DNA of 44,646 nt from Lysobacterales bacterium. GTDB lineage: Bacteria > Pseudomonadota > Gammaproteobacteria > Xanthomonadales > SZUA-5. How positions within the stretch are numbered: the first letter of the stretch is position 1; each line of letters opens with the position of its first letter. The notes under the pieces are model-generated. The model searched no databases. It was not told where the DNA came from and saw nothing but the letters and a program-made list of their open reading frames with translations. The translations under genes and the position numbers were made by a program. The stretch lies in the NCBI GenBank assembly GCA_022841325.1, contig JALHRS010000050.1:1-44646 (forward strand), read 5' to 3'. Of the stretch, positions 34,147-41,826 are shown one piece after another.

Positions 34147-34892
34147 CAGGGACCTGCGCTTCGAACCAGGGGACGCACGGCGCTGAATCCTCCATCCATA
34201 TGAATGACCTCACCGGTGATCCAGCGCGCGTCGCTGCTCAGCAACCAGGCGGCCACCGCGGCTCCGTCGGCCGCATCGCCATAATGCCCCAAGGGATATT
34301 GCGCGGCGATGTTCTGCTGACTGCGCTCGTTGACCAGCATCCGCTCGGTCATCGGCGAGCGCATCAACCCGGGCGCCACGGCGTTGATGCGGATGCCCAT
34401 GTGCGAGAAATCCGCCGCCACCGATCGGACCAGGGCCTCGATGGCGCCCTTGGCCATGGCGATCCCGGCGTGATTGCTGACCCCAAGTCCGGCGACCACC
34501 GAACTGAACAGCACGATATCGCCCGTCTTTTTGGCCGCAGCCAGCGCCTTGGTGTAGGCCTGCACGCTGAAGAAGGCAGTATCGACATTGGCCGCCATGC
34601 AGCCGCGCAGGGCCTCGGCGGTGACCCGCCCCAGAGGTGCGATCAGGGTGTTGCCGGCACAGTTGATCAGCGCATCGGGCACGATCCCGGCACGCTCCAC
34701 CGCCAGGGCAAAAGCCGCCTCGGCGCCGCCGGGCGTGGACACGTCGGACTGCACCAGAACATCACCATCGGCCGGATCCAGCAGCGTCACATCGCGGCTG
34801 ACCAGCACCAGCCGCCAGCCGGCTTCACGCAACCGGGTTGCGAGCGCGCGTGCCACGCCACCACTGGCACCGGTGATCAATGCTGTTTTCAT
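34146..34892 (-). CDS. Short-chain dehydrogenase-like protein lacking the catalytic Tyr
   Basis: A 248-residue Rossmann-fold SDR family member. The nucleotide-binding TGASGGVARA, NCAG and SSVVAGLG (catalytic Ser region) are visible, but the YxxxK motif reads I144-AMA-K148: lysine is kept and tyrosine is replaced by isoleucine. A classical SDR reduction/oxidation is therefore unlikely, unless another residue replaces the Tyr. ATG 34892 has GAGGA eight bases upstream. It is translationally coupled to phrB, and an SDR of this kind could support the photolyase (for example binding a cofactor), but that is only inferred from position. Confidence 0.82.
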   Translation of the reverse strand: MKTALITGASGGVARALATRLREAGWRLVLVSRDVTLLDPADGDVLVQSDVSTPGGAEAAFALAVERAGIVPDALINCAGNTLIAPLGRVTAEALRGCMAANVDTAFFSVQAYTKALAAAKKTGDIVLFSSVVAGLGVSNHAGIAMAKGAIEALVRSVAADFSHMGIRINAVAPGLMRSPMTERMLVNERSQQNIAAQYPLGHYGDAADGAAVAAWLLSSDARWITGEVIHMDGGFSAVRPLVRSAGP

Positions 34893-35034
34893 GTCTGGCT
34901 TCCTCAAGAAGATCTGCCAAAGCTAGCCAATCCGACGTTCCGGGCGAGTGAACCTTCAATCCTGGCGCCGATGTGCCTCATGGCCAGGACGGATCCAGGA
35001 ACGCCGATTTTACGAGGCAGGCCCGCTCCGACCT

Positions 35035-35057
35035 TCGCGAGGCAAGCTCGCTCCTAC
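35035..35057 (-). repeat. REP hairpin variant, family C, GTAG-headed
   Basis: TCGCGAGGCAAGCTCGCTCC plus TAC; on the minus strand it starts GTAGGAGCGAGCTTGCC. It is just beyond the 3' end of the GNAT gene. A degenerate partner (ACGAGGCAGGCCCGCTCC) precedes it. Confidence 0.6.
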
Positions 35058-35068
35058 GCGCATCGGGT

Positions 35069-35515
35069 TCAATTCCGGTTCTTGACCAGTCGCAGACGCT
35101 GTTCCCTGAATCCGGCCTTGCGGAAGAACTCGTGGGCCTGCTCGCGGTGCTCGGCGCTGGTGACTTCGATGCGACTGACGCCACGCTCGGCAAACCAGCG
35201 TTCGGCTGCCGCCAGCAGGCGTTTGCCTACGCCCAGGCCACGTTGATCTTCATCGACCGCCAGCGCGGTGATGCGGCCCAAGGGCTGTTCCTGCTGCAGC
35301 ATCGGGATCAGATGACCGGCGACCACCCCGGCGACCACAATCCCCACGGTCGCCACCAGCACCAGGTTGTCGTCGGCGTGCGCCACCAGTTCACGCATGC
35401 GCTCTTCGGCCGATTTCAGTTCCACCGGATAGCCCATCGTCACCAGCAGCCGCGCGACAGCCTCGCCATCAGCCAAGGTGCCCACGCGTATCTGGATGGC
35501 ATCGCGTGCCGTCAT
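35069..35515 (-). CDS. GNAT-family N-acetyltransferase
   Basis: A 148-residue acetyl-CoA-dependent N-acetyltransferase. The fold's motif A is clear: ITALAVDEDQRGLGVGKRLL (Q/RxxGxG/A pyrophosphate loop), followed by AHEFFRKAGF (motif B). The substrate is unknown. ATG 35515 was chosen because it overlaps the corA stop (ATGA) and has GGCGGA upstream; an ATG two codons earlier is possible. Last gene of the corC-lnb-like-corA operon. Confidence 0.85.
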   Translation of the reverse strand: MTARDAIQIRVGTLADGEAVARLLVTMGYPVELKSAEERMRELVAHADDNLVLVATVGIVVAGVVAGHLIPMLQQEQPLGRITALAVDEDQRGLGVGKRLLAAAERWFAERGVSRIEVTSAEHREQAHEFFRKAGFREQRLRLVKNRN

Positions 35516-36561
35516 AGCCATTCCGCCTTCTTCAGTCGTGCGTACAAGGCAACGCACATCAGCACGGTGACACCCACCACCGTGGCGTAGCCGTAGTGCC
35601 AATCGAGCTCGGGCATGTACTTGAAATTCATGCCGTAGATCGCGCCCACCGTGGTCGGAATGGCGAGGATGGCGGCCCAGCCGGCCAGTCGCTTGGTGAC
35701 TTCGTTCTGACCCACCGAAACCATCGCCAGATTGACCTGCAGCGCCGCCGAGATCATCTCTCCCAGGGTGCTGGTGGCTTCGCTCATGCGCACGGCGTGA
35801 TCGAAGACATCGCGGAAGTACAGTCGCACTTCCTCGTGGATCAGTCCCGGGAAGAAGCGCTTGAGCTGATTGAGGATGTCGTGCATGGGCGTCACCGCCA
35901 GCCGCAGTGTGACCAGTTCGCGCTTGAGGTAATACAGATGCTCGATGGTGTCGCGGTCGAAACGATCGTTGAAGATGCGCTGCTCCAGCTCCTTCAGCTC
36001 CGACTCGAAACTGCTGACGATCGGGAAGTAGTTGTCGACGATGAAGTCGAGTACCGCGTACAGGCCAAAACTGGGACCCAGTGCCAGCATTTCCGGCGTC
36101 TGTTCGCAGCTGGCTCGGGCGCGTGCATAGCTGAGCGAGGCACCGTGGCGCACGGTGATCAGAAAGCGCTTGCCGAGAAAGATATGGGTCTCGCCAAACT
36201 GCACCTTGCCGCCGACGAATTGCGAGGTATGGACGACGATGAACAGGGTGTCGTCGTAAACCTCGATCTTGGGCCGCTGATGCGCATGCTGGGCGTCTTC
36301 GATGGCCAGATCGTGCAGGCCAAACTCCTCCTGGATCTTCAGCAGCAGCGCCTCATCGGGCTCATGCAGACCGAGCCAGATGAAGGTGTCGGGTTCGGCC
36401 AGAATGTCGCTGATCTCATCCAGCGTGGTGTCGCGCACGCGCTGGCCAGTGCTGGCATAGGCGACGCAGTTGACCACCGGTCTGCGGCCCTGATCGGCAG
36501 CTGAAACCGCCGTCGGCAGGGGCAGCGTGTCATCAGGTGACTTGAGCTCGTCCACGGGCAC
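35512..36561 (-). CDS. corA: Magnesium/cobalt transport protein CorA
   Basis: A pentameric inner-membrane channel for Mg2+ and Co2+. The 349 residues have a long N-terminal cytoplasmic domain, the extended stalk helix and two C-terminal membrane helices. The family signature YGMNF closes the first helix and the C-terminus ends with basic ARLKKAEWL. The start is a GTG (36561), with an in-frame stop closely upstream. The gene is 63 bases downstream of the Lnb-like gene and overlaps the GNAT gene. CorC, encoded two genes upstream, is linked to Mg/Co handling, so the grouping is sensible. Confidence 0.94.
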   Translation of the reverse strand: MPVDELKSPDDTLPLPTAVSAADQGRRPVVNCVAYASTGQRVRDTTLDEISDILAEPDTFIWLGLHEPDEALLLKIQEEFGLHDLAIEDAQHAHQRPKIEVYDDTLFIVVHTSQFVGGKVQFGETHIFLGKRFLITVRHGASLSYARARASCEQTPEMLALGPSFGLYAVLDFIVDNYFPIVSSFESELKELEQRIFNDRFDRDTIEHLYYLKRELVTLRLAVTPMHDILNQLKRFFPGLIHEEVRLYFRDVFDHAVRMSEATSTLGEMISAALQVNLAMVSVGQNEVTKRLAGWAAILAIPTTVGAIYGMNFKYMPELDWHYGYATVVGVTVLMCVALYARLKKAEWL

Positions 36562-36624
36562 CTCGATGAATCTTCAGGCGCCGGCATCATGCGCGGCCGG
36601 CGGCGGCGGTTCAACCTGAAGTGC

Positions 36625-37908
36625 TCAGACAGCCTCAGCGACGCAGCGCCGCGCCAGCACCAGGCGGAGCACCAGCACCAGCGGCCCCAGCAGCAGCAGC
36701 CACTCGATATTGGACTGGTCAAAGCTGCGGAACACTTTGGACAGCGTCGCAAACACCACCAGGGCAAAGGCAAGCCAGGCGCCGATACGGGCCAACTGAC
36801 CGACACGAGTGCTCGCCTGCTCCCGCCACAACAGCTGAATCCAGGCCGGCAGCGTCAGCCACCAGCTGGGCGACAGCAGCAGCAGGTTTTCATTGCGGTA
36901 TGCGGCAGCATGGTCGGTGCCCAGCCATAGACCAGCCAGCACCACGCCAGCAGCCCCCAACGCCAGGGACAGCCCGGCACCCGACAGCGCCAGCACCACA
37001 CGACCCCAGGGGTACAGCTCGGACAGTCGCGACAGCGCCAGCAGCAGGCCCGCCAGAACGATGCCGAGGGCCGCAAAGGGCGCGCGCCAGTCCGGCGGCA
37101 AGGGCCAGATATCAGCGCTGTCGGCAGTGGCCGGCAGCACCTGTTCACTGAGCAGCAACGGCAAACCATCGGCCCGTTTCAGATCGCGAATCTGGCGTTT
37201 GAGTTCACCCGGGATGAAGCCCTCGTCCCAGATCGACAGTGGCTCATCGACCGGCTGGCCCAGCGCCAGATCGGTGCCGAGGTAGAGCCAGGGCACACCC
37301 TGCGCGTAGGCACGGGTGAAGCGCCGGTAGGTCCAGCCATGGGAGCGGTGCTCGGTCGCCCTTCGCAGCGCTCCACCAAGCGCCAGATCGAGGGCGTCGC
37401 GCACCCGCGTGGAGCAGTTGATGCTGTAGTAGTCGTAGCGGTAATCACGATTCTCGGGGCGCACCTGCTCGGCCAGATAGGCAGCCAGGGTGGCCACTGC
37501 TTCCGGATCCAGACGCAATTCCTGCAGCCAGACGCGGCGGCCGTCCTCGACGTAGCCGGAGAGATCGGCATCGCCATCCAGCGCCACCGCCTGATAGAGC
37601 ATGCGTCCGCGGACGAAGCGCAGCAGGAAGTCCTGCTGGGCAAAGTCGAAATAGCCAAAGTTGTAGCTGACGCTGCGGCCGCTGTCCGGATCACGCAGGA
37701 GGATGGCGTTGTGGCCAAAGCGCTGCCAGTAGAGCTCGCCCGGCTCCACCGTCACCAGATAGACCTGCAGAGGCGCCGGCGCCGCCACCGCCTCTGCAGC
37801 GTCGCCCTCAGGTACGGGGCTCGCCGTCGGGGCAATCTGTGCCGGCGCCGCAAAGGCCGCCAGGCACAGCACCACCAGCGCCAGCGCCCGCCATCCGGGG
37901 AAGCTCAT
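36625..37908 (-). CDS. Lnb-like (DUF4105) periplasmic/membrane protein
   Basis: A 427-residue protein. Signal peptide or signal anchor (about 1-24), then a periplasmic domain of the former DUF4105 family (about 48-255) with its conserved H66 in QRFGHNAILL and C165 in YYSINCSTRVRDAL. About five membrane helices follow (about 282-420). This is the architecture of Lnb, the lipoprotein N-acyltransferase described in Bacteroides, where a His/Cys pair is catalytic. Here the gene is coupled (ATGA) to corC, in the position where enterobacteria have lnt. Role as an acyltransferase is a hypothesis; other DUF4105 members remain uncharacterised. No lnt is in the window. Confidence 0.8.
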   Translation of the reverse strand: MSFPGWRALALVVLCLAAFAAPAQIAPTASPVPEGDAAEAVAAPAPLQVYLVTVEPGELYWQRFGHNAILLRDPDSGRSVSYNFGYFDFAQQDFLLRFVRGRMLYQAVALDGDADLSGYVEDGRRVWLQELRLDPEAVATLAAYLAEQVRPENRDYRYDYYSINCSTRVRDALDLALGGALRRATEHRSHGWTYRRFTRAYAQGVPWLYLGTDLALGQPVDEPLSIWDEGFIPGELKRQIRDLKRADGLPLLLSEQVLPATADSADIWPLPPDWRAPFAALGIVLAGLLLALSRLSELYPWGRVVLALSGAGLSLALGAAGVVLAGLWLGTDHAAAYRNENLLLLSPSWWLTLPAWIQLLWREQASTRVGQLARIGAWLAFALVVFATLSKVFRSFDQSNIEWLLLLGPLVLVLRLVLARRCVAEAV

Positions 37909-38759
37909 CCGCTCAGCCCCGGGCGCACCTTCAGCAGATGCACCCGGCGATCGTCAGCCTTGGCGACTTCGAACTGGAAACCGCCAATCTCGACGGTTTC
38001 ACCGGTGGTCGGCAGATGGCCAAAGGCGTGGGTAACCAGACCACCCACGGTATCGGCCGACTCGGTGTCGAATTCCACCGAGAAGTGCTCGTTGAAATCC
38101 TCCACCGGGGTCAGTGCCTGCACCGAGTACAGGCCATCGGGCAGCGCATTGATCAACACGACCGGCTTGTCCTCGGCGTCATGTTCGTCGTCGATCTCAC
38201 CAACGATTTCCTCGAGCACGTCCTCGATCGTGATCAGACCGGCCACGCCGCCATATTCGTCGACCACGACCGCCATGTGCGTGCGGTTGAGCCGGAACTC
38301 CTTGAGCAGCAGATTGAGTTTCTTGGACTCGGGGATCAGCGTCATCGGCCGCAGCAACTTGCGCAGCTCGAATTCATTGTCGCCCTTGGCAAAATGGCGC
38401 AGTAGATCCTTGGCCAGGAGCAGCCCAAGCACCTCATCCTTGTCTTCGCCATGCACGGGAAAGCGGGAGTGGCCCGATTCGGTGACGATGCGCAGCACGT
38501 CTTCCAGCGAGGCATCGACATCCAGCCAGACCATCTGGGCGCGCGGCACCATGACGTCTTCGACCTGCTTGTCGGACACGCTGAGCGCGCCTTCGAGCAT
38601 GGCCAGGGTATCGGCATCGACCAGACCGTTATCGCGTGCGTGACGCAGTTCTTCGATCAATTCTTCGCGGTTCCGCGGCTCGCCTGAGAAGGCTTGACCC
38701 AGTCGCTCCAACCACGAGCGCTGCGCGGAACCGCTGCTACTAGGGGAATCTTCGTTCAT
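37905..38759 (-). CDS. corC: CorC/YbeX-type CBS-domain protein
   Basis: A cytoplasmic 284-residue protein implicated in Mg2+/Co2+ efflux and ribosome-related functions. Two CBS domains (about 65-185) contain DVMVPRAQMVWLD, SRFPVHGEDKDEVLGLL, THMAVVVDEYGG and GLITIEDVLEEIVGEI. A CorC_HlyC transporter-associated domain follows (about 200-280). In many proteobacteria corC sits in ybeZ-ybeY-ybeX-lnt; ybeZ and ybeY are not present upstream here (the upstream gap holds repeats), and the next gene is the Lnb-like protein, overlapping by four bases. Confidence 0.94.
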   Translation of the reverse strand: MNEDSPSSSGSAQRSWLERLGQAFSGEPRNREELIEELRHARDNGLVDADTLAMLEGALSVSDKQVEDVMVPRAQMVWLDVDASLEDVLRIVTESGHSRFPVHGEDKDEVLGLLLAKDLLRHFAKGDNEFELRKLLRPMTLIPESKKLNLLLKEFRLNRTHMAVVVDEYGGVAGLITIEDVLEEIVGEIDDEHDAEDKPVVLINALPDGLYSVQALTPVEDFNEHFSVEFDTESADTVGGLVTHAFGHLPTTGETVEIGGFQFEVAKADDRRVHLLKVRPGLSG

Positions 38760-38868
38760 CTACAGCTTGCAACAAGCCCATTGGGGCGGAAGCGCAAGTG
38801 TAACGGATGACGCTGTTCAGAGCGATGACAGCGTCCCGATGGCCACCGCAACTGTTCAGCAGAGCCCG

Positions 38869-38902
38869 TAGGTCACGTTGTCCGCACCGCGGACTACGTG
38901 AC
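38869..38902 (+). repeat. REP hairpin, family A, copy 7
   Basis: TAG plus GTCACGTTGTCCGC, loop ACC, then GCGGACTACGTGAC. GTCCGC/GCGGAC is another compensatory pair. Confidence 0.85.
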
Positions 38903-38933
38903 ACGGTGCAGCCAGAAGCTCCGCTAACCAAGC

Positions 38934-38967
38934 GTCACGTAACCCGCTGCGCGGGCAACGTGACCTG
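38934..38967 (-). repeat. REP hairpin, family A, copy 8
   Basis: GTCACGTAACCCGC, loop TGC, then GCGGGCAACGTGAC. The expected trailing CTAC is CTGC here. Confidence 0.8.
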
Positions 38968-39007
38968 CTTCGATCCCGGTGGCAACCACAAGCTCCGTCC
39001 ATCAATC

Positions 39008-39038
39008 GTCACGTTGTCCGCTGCGCGGGCAACGTGAC
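39008..39038 (-). repeat. REP hairpin, family A, copy 9
   Basis: GTCACGTTGTCCGC, loop TGC, then GCGGGCAACGTGAC. It lacks the GTAG head. Copies 7-9 fill the 307-base gap between corC and the secreted protein gene. Confidence 0.8.
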
Positions 39039-39066
39039 CGACGTCCACCCCGACGGTCGACCACCG

Positions 39067-40560
39067 TCAGGGGTAATTCACCCCATTCACCCGCGCCCGC
39101 AGCAGATCGATCAACACCTGCGGCGGCGCACCTGGTGTGGAGGTGGTGGCGCGGGTGTAGATGGTACCGACCTGCGGTGCCATCCACAGATCCGTGTCCA
39201 CGGTCGCGGTCACGCCAAAAGTGGTGGTGACGATGTTGCGCTTGAACTTGCAGCTGTTGAAGGTGCCGGCCGTGGCGGACTTGACCTCGTCGGCCTCGCG
39301 CTTGATGGTCTCCTGGTACTGGGTGGTGTAGTTCAGTCCGGAGCCGCTGGACGTGCCGGTGTAGGTCACGGTGTAGGTCTCATTGACCGCCGGCACCCGG
39401 GTAAAGCGCGCCGGCGGATTGAACACCGTGGTCAGCACCACCGCGCCATTCTGGAAGGCCTCATTGCCGAGCGTGCGGTATTCGGTGGGCGTCACCTGCT
39501 GGTAATAACGGTTGGTCAGCGCGCCATTGCCATCGAACTGTTCCAGCACCGTCACGCTCTGACCCTGGAAGGTGCCGGGTCCGACCACCCGCTCGGTCAC
39601 TTCGCCGACACCGTTGTTCGGCAGGCTGGTGCGGAAATCGCCCGCGTTGAAGCCGGGGTCGCAGACCGTGAGGGCGGCACCACCGCCACCACCACCGGTG
39701 CTGGCGGCACACACCGAGACCGGCGTGCTGTCACTGACGAAGACCAGTCGGGTGATTGCCTTGCTCTGGGAGCTGCCGTCCAGCGTGTAACTGAAATTGC
39801 CGGTCTGGCCGTCACTGAAACTGAGCGTGAAGTTGCCCACCGTGGGCACCGGGAAGGTGGTGGCCGGGCCATTGATCAGGTTGAAGGGCGTGCCGCTGGC
39901 CGGCCGATTGAGTTCGCCACTGAAACTACCGTTGGCTTGACGGGTTGCCAGACCTGTCACCCACATGGCTTTGCCATCGGCACCATAGGTGTACCAGGCG
40001 ATGAAGATCAGATCGCCCTGATGGATGATGCTGATGCCCCAGCCCGATTCGCTCTGACGCCACCAGACATCGGTGTAGTTGCTGGCACCGGCGCGCGAGC
40101 CGGTGACGAAGGTGCAGGTGGGCGGATTGGCCACCAGTGCGGCACGCTCCAGTCGCCGCACCTGACTGATGTTGTCGAGCGTGTAGTCGAAGACCAGTTT
40201 GCCGTCGGTGTCCACGGAAATGCGTGCTTCACCGCGAGCATGCGTATTGGTGTTGGCCTGGGCGTTGGCGATCTGGCTGAAGGGGATGCCGTCGAAGCTG
40301 TTGACGGCGCCGACATAGCGGCCATCGGCCTGACGTGTGGCCGCGGTAATCATCCACAAGACCTTGCCGTCAGCGCCGTAGACGTACCAGGCGGCAAACA
40401 GGATGCTGCCCTGATGCACCACGTTCAGACCGTGGCCGGCCTGCGACTGGTCATACCAGAGCGCAGTCAGATTGACCGGATCCGGCGTGGTCTGCGCCTG
40501 CACGGGGTGAAAGGCCAGGATCGAGCACAGCAGCAGACTCAGGCGCATCCAGATTCGCAT
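39067..40560 (-). CDS. Secreted protein with two WYTY-type domains
   Basis: A 497-residue exported protein with signal peptide MRIWMRLSLLLCSILAFHPVQA. Two tandem domains follow (about 28-150 and 155-285), each with the pattern LWYDQSQAGHGLNVVHQG, WYVYGADGKVLWMI or WWRQSESGWGISIIHQG, WYTYGADGKAMWV. A Gly-rich linker (TGGGGGGAA, about 292-300) leads to a C-terminal beta-rich domain of unknown family. The tandem domain is shared with the protein at 19605. No catalytic motif is visible. ATG 40560 has GAGG seven bases upstream; the adjacent ATG 40563 is an alternative. It lies downstream of the lipoprotein gene on the same strand. Confidence 0.72.
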   Translation of the reverse strand: MRIWMRLSLLLCSILAFHPVQAQTTPDPVNLTALWYDQSQAGHGLNVVHQGSILFAAWYVYGADGKVLWMITAATRQADGRYVGAVNSFDGIPFSQIANAQANTNTHARGEARISVDTDGKLVFDYTLDNISQVRRLERAALVANPPTCTFVTGSRAGASNYTDVWWRQSESGWGISIIHQGDLIFIAWYTYGADGKAMWVTGLATRQANGSFSGELNRPASGTPFNLINGPATTFPVPTVGNFTLSFSDGQTGNFSYTLDGSSQSKAITRLVFVSDSTPVSVCAASTGGGGGGAALTVCDPGFNAGDFRTSLPNNGVGEVTERVVGPGTFQGQSVTVLEQFDGNGALTNRYYQQVTPTEYRTLGNEAFQNGAVVLTTVFNPPARFTRVPAVNETYTVTYTGTSSGSGLNYTTQYQETIKREADEVKSATAGTFNSCKFKRNIVTTTFGVTATVDTDLWMAPQVGTIYTRATTSTPGAPPQVLIDLLRARVNGVNYP

Positions 40561-40667
40561 CATCAGACCTCGCAGACTTGGCCCTGACGGATGTCGTGGG
40601 CCTTCAATCCCAGACTGGCAATTTGCCTGCGCTGAAGCAACTGTCCTTTGGTCGGCAATCGCCGACG

Positions 40668-41504
40668 TCACTCATCTTCAGCATCGTCACCGATCGACAC
40701 ATCATCAGCCTTCGCCGCGCCGTCATCGATGGCTTCCGGCGCCAGCGGCAACAGCCAGGCAGCACCCCGTCCGGCCATGCTGGCCGCCCCGAAGCGTTCC
40801 TGGCACAGCGCCCTGCCCGCCTTGATCTGGTCTTGGGCCAATCGCGGCCGCGGTGCGTTCGTGTCGAATCCAGCCGTAGTCAGCACACGCGCCAGTTCAC
40901 GGGCGTAGGTGCCGGCCAGCTGGTAGGCATCGCCGATGGAACTGATCTGAGGATTGTCGGTCACGGCGTTGGCACCGCGCGACCAGGTCTCGACCATGAC
41001 CGGCTGACCGTCCGCAGCCGTGATCCGTGCCGCCATCGCCAGACCGCCAAGGCCTGCCGGCAAACGGAATGGGCCGGGAACCACGATGTCGGCCAGCGCC
41101 GAGAAACCGGCGGCACCGCGACCGGTCGCGCGCATGCCGATGGGCTGCAGTTCGATGCGCAGGTCAGCCGCTGGCTCATCCCTGACTATCAGAAAATGAC
41201 TGGACAAGCGCCGGCACAGATCACGGGCAGCACGATTTGCCACCAGAGCGCTCTGCTCGACGCTGATTGCCGGGTCGGCAAGGTCTATGCCGGGCAGGAC
41301 CTGTGGAGGCGCAATGCTGCGGGCTGCTGCCAGCATCGAGGGTTCCAGATAACGATCGATGCGGGCGTGACTGTCCTCCCGCACCGGGGCAAGCGCGACC
41401 GGCGAGGTGAAGCCGGACTGCTCCAGCTTCGGAGCGCTGGCGCAAGCGCTCAGCAGCAGGGTGAGCAGGGACAACAGCAGCCGGCAAGGCGATATCGCGT
41501 TCAA
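40668..41504 (-). CDS. DUF3313-like lipoprotein
   Basis: A 278-residue predicted lipoprotein. The signal peptide LLLSLLTLLLSAC ends in a lipobox with the modified Cys at position 21. The body resembles DUF3313 family lipoproteins (RIDRYLEPSM, LVANRAARDLCRRL, RGAAGFSALADIVVPGPFRLP). The family's function is unknown. The last ~20 residues are acidic (DDVSIGDDAEDE). The only start that fits is TTG 41504. It is 107 bases upstream of the secreted protein gene on the same strand. Confidence 0.72.
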   Translation of the reverse strand: MNAISPCRLLLSLLTLLLSACASAPKLEQSGFTSPVALAPVREDSHARIDRYLEPSMLAAARSIAPPQVLPGIDLADPAISVEQSALVANRAARDLCRRLSSHFLIVRDEPAADLRIELQPIGMRATGRGAAGFSALADIVVPGPFRLPAGLGGLAMAARITAADGQPVMVETWSRGANAVTDNPQISSIGDAYQLAGTYARELARVLTTAGFDTNAPRPRLAQDQIKAGRALCQERFGAASMAGRGAAWLLPLAPEAIDDGAAKADDVSIGDDAEDE

Positions 41505-41589
41505 TTCACGTCTCAGGGCGATAGTTCACGGGCTGACACACTAATGCCCGGTCGGTGATGTCTGTGCGACCCGCTTGTGGACGGCAGGT

Positions 41590-41750
41590 CTAGCAGCTGG
41601 TTGAAAAACTCCCTTCCGGGGAGTTTTTCAAGTCGGCGGTCCGGCGCAGGTCCGTACCGCCTCAGGACAAATCAATCGCTTACGCGCTTGCTTCGTCGTC
41701 CCGGCCATCCCTGGCCGGGCTAGCAGGCTGTTTTTCAACAGCCTGCTAGC
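41590..41750. mobile_element. MITE-like element with terminal inverted repeats
   Basis: The ends CTAGCAGCTGGTTGAAAAAC and (inverted) GCTAGCAGGCTGTTGAAAAA match with a small indel, about 161 bp apart, with no coding capacity inside. CTAG at 41590-41593 and 41746-41749 may be a duplicated target. Internal hairpins: 41601-41631 (13-bp stem, TTGAAAAACTCCC arm) and 41717-41752 (perfect 16-bp stem, GGGCTAGCAGGCTGTT arm). It lies between two divergent genes, so terminators are not expected there. The parent transposon is not in the window. Confidence 0.6.
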
Positions 41751-41826
41751 CCACCCGAGCTTCCGCAACAGGTGTTAGAAATGCGGGCTAGACTCAGCCC
41801 AGTTTTCCTTGAGGATTGCTTCAGCC

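Noticed and set aside
39034..40587. 517-codon plus-strand frame
   Set aside because: Antisense to the secreted WYTY-domain protein, which has a signal peptide and recognisable repeats.
41601..41752. Rho-independent terminators
   Set aside because: Two strong hairpins, but they lie between divergent genes and at the ends of an inverted-repeat element, so a mobile element explains them better.
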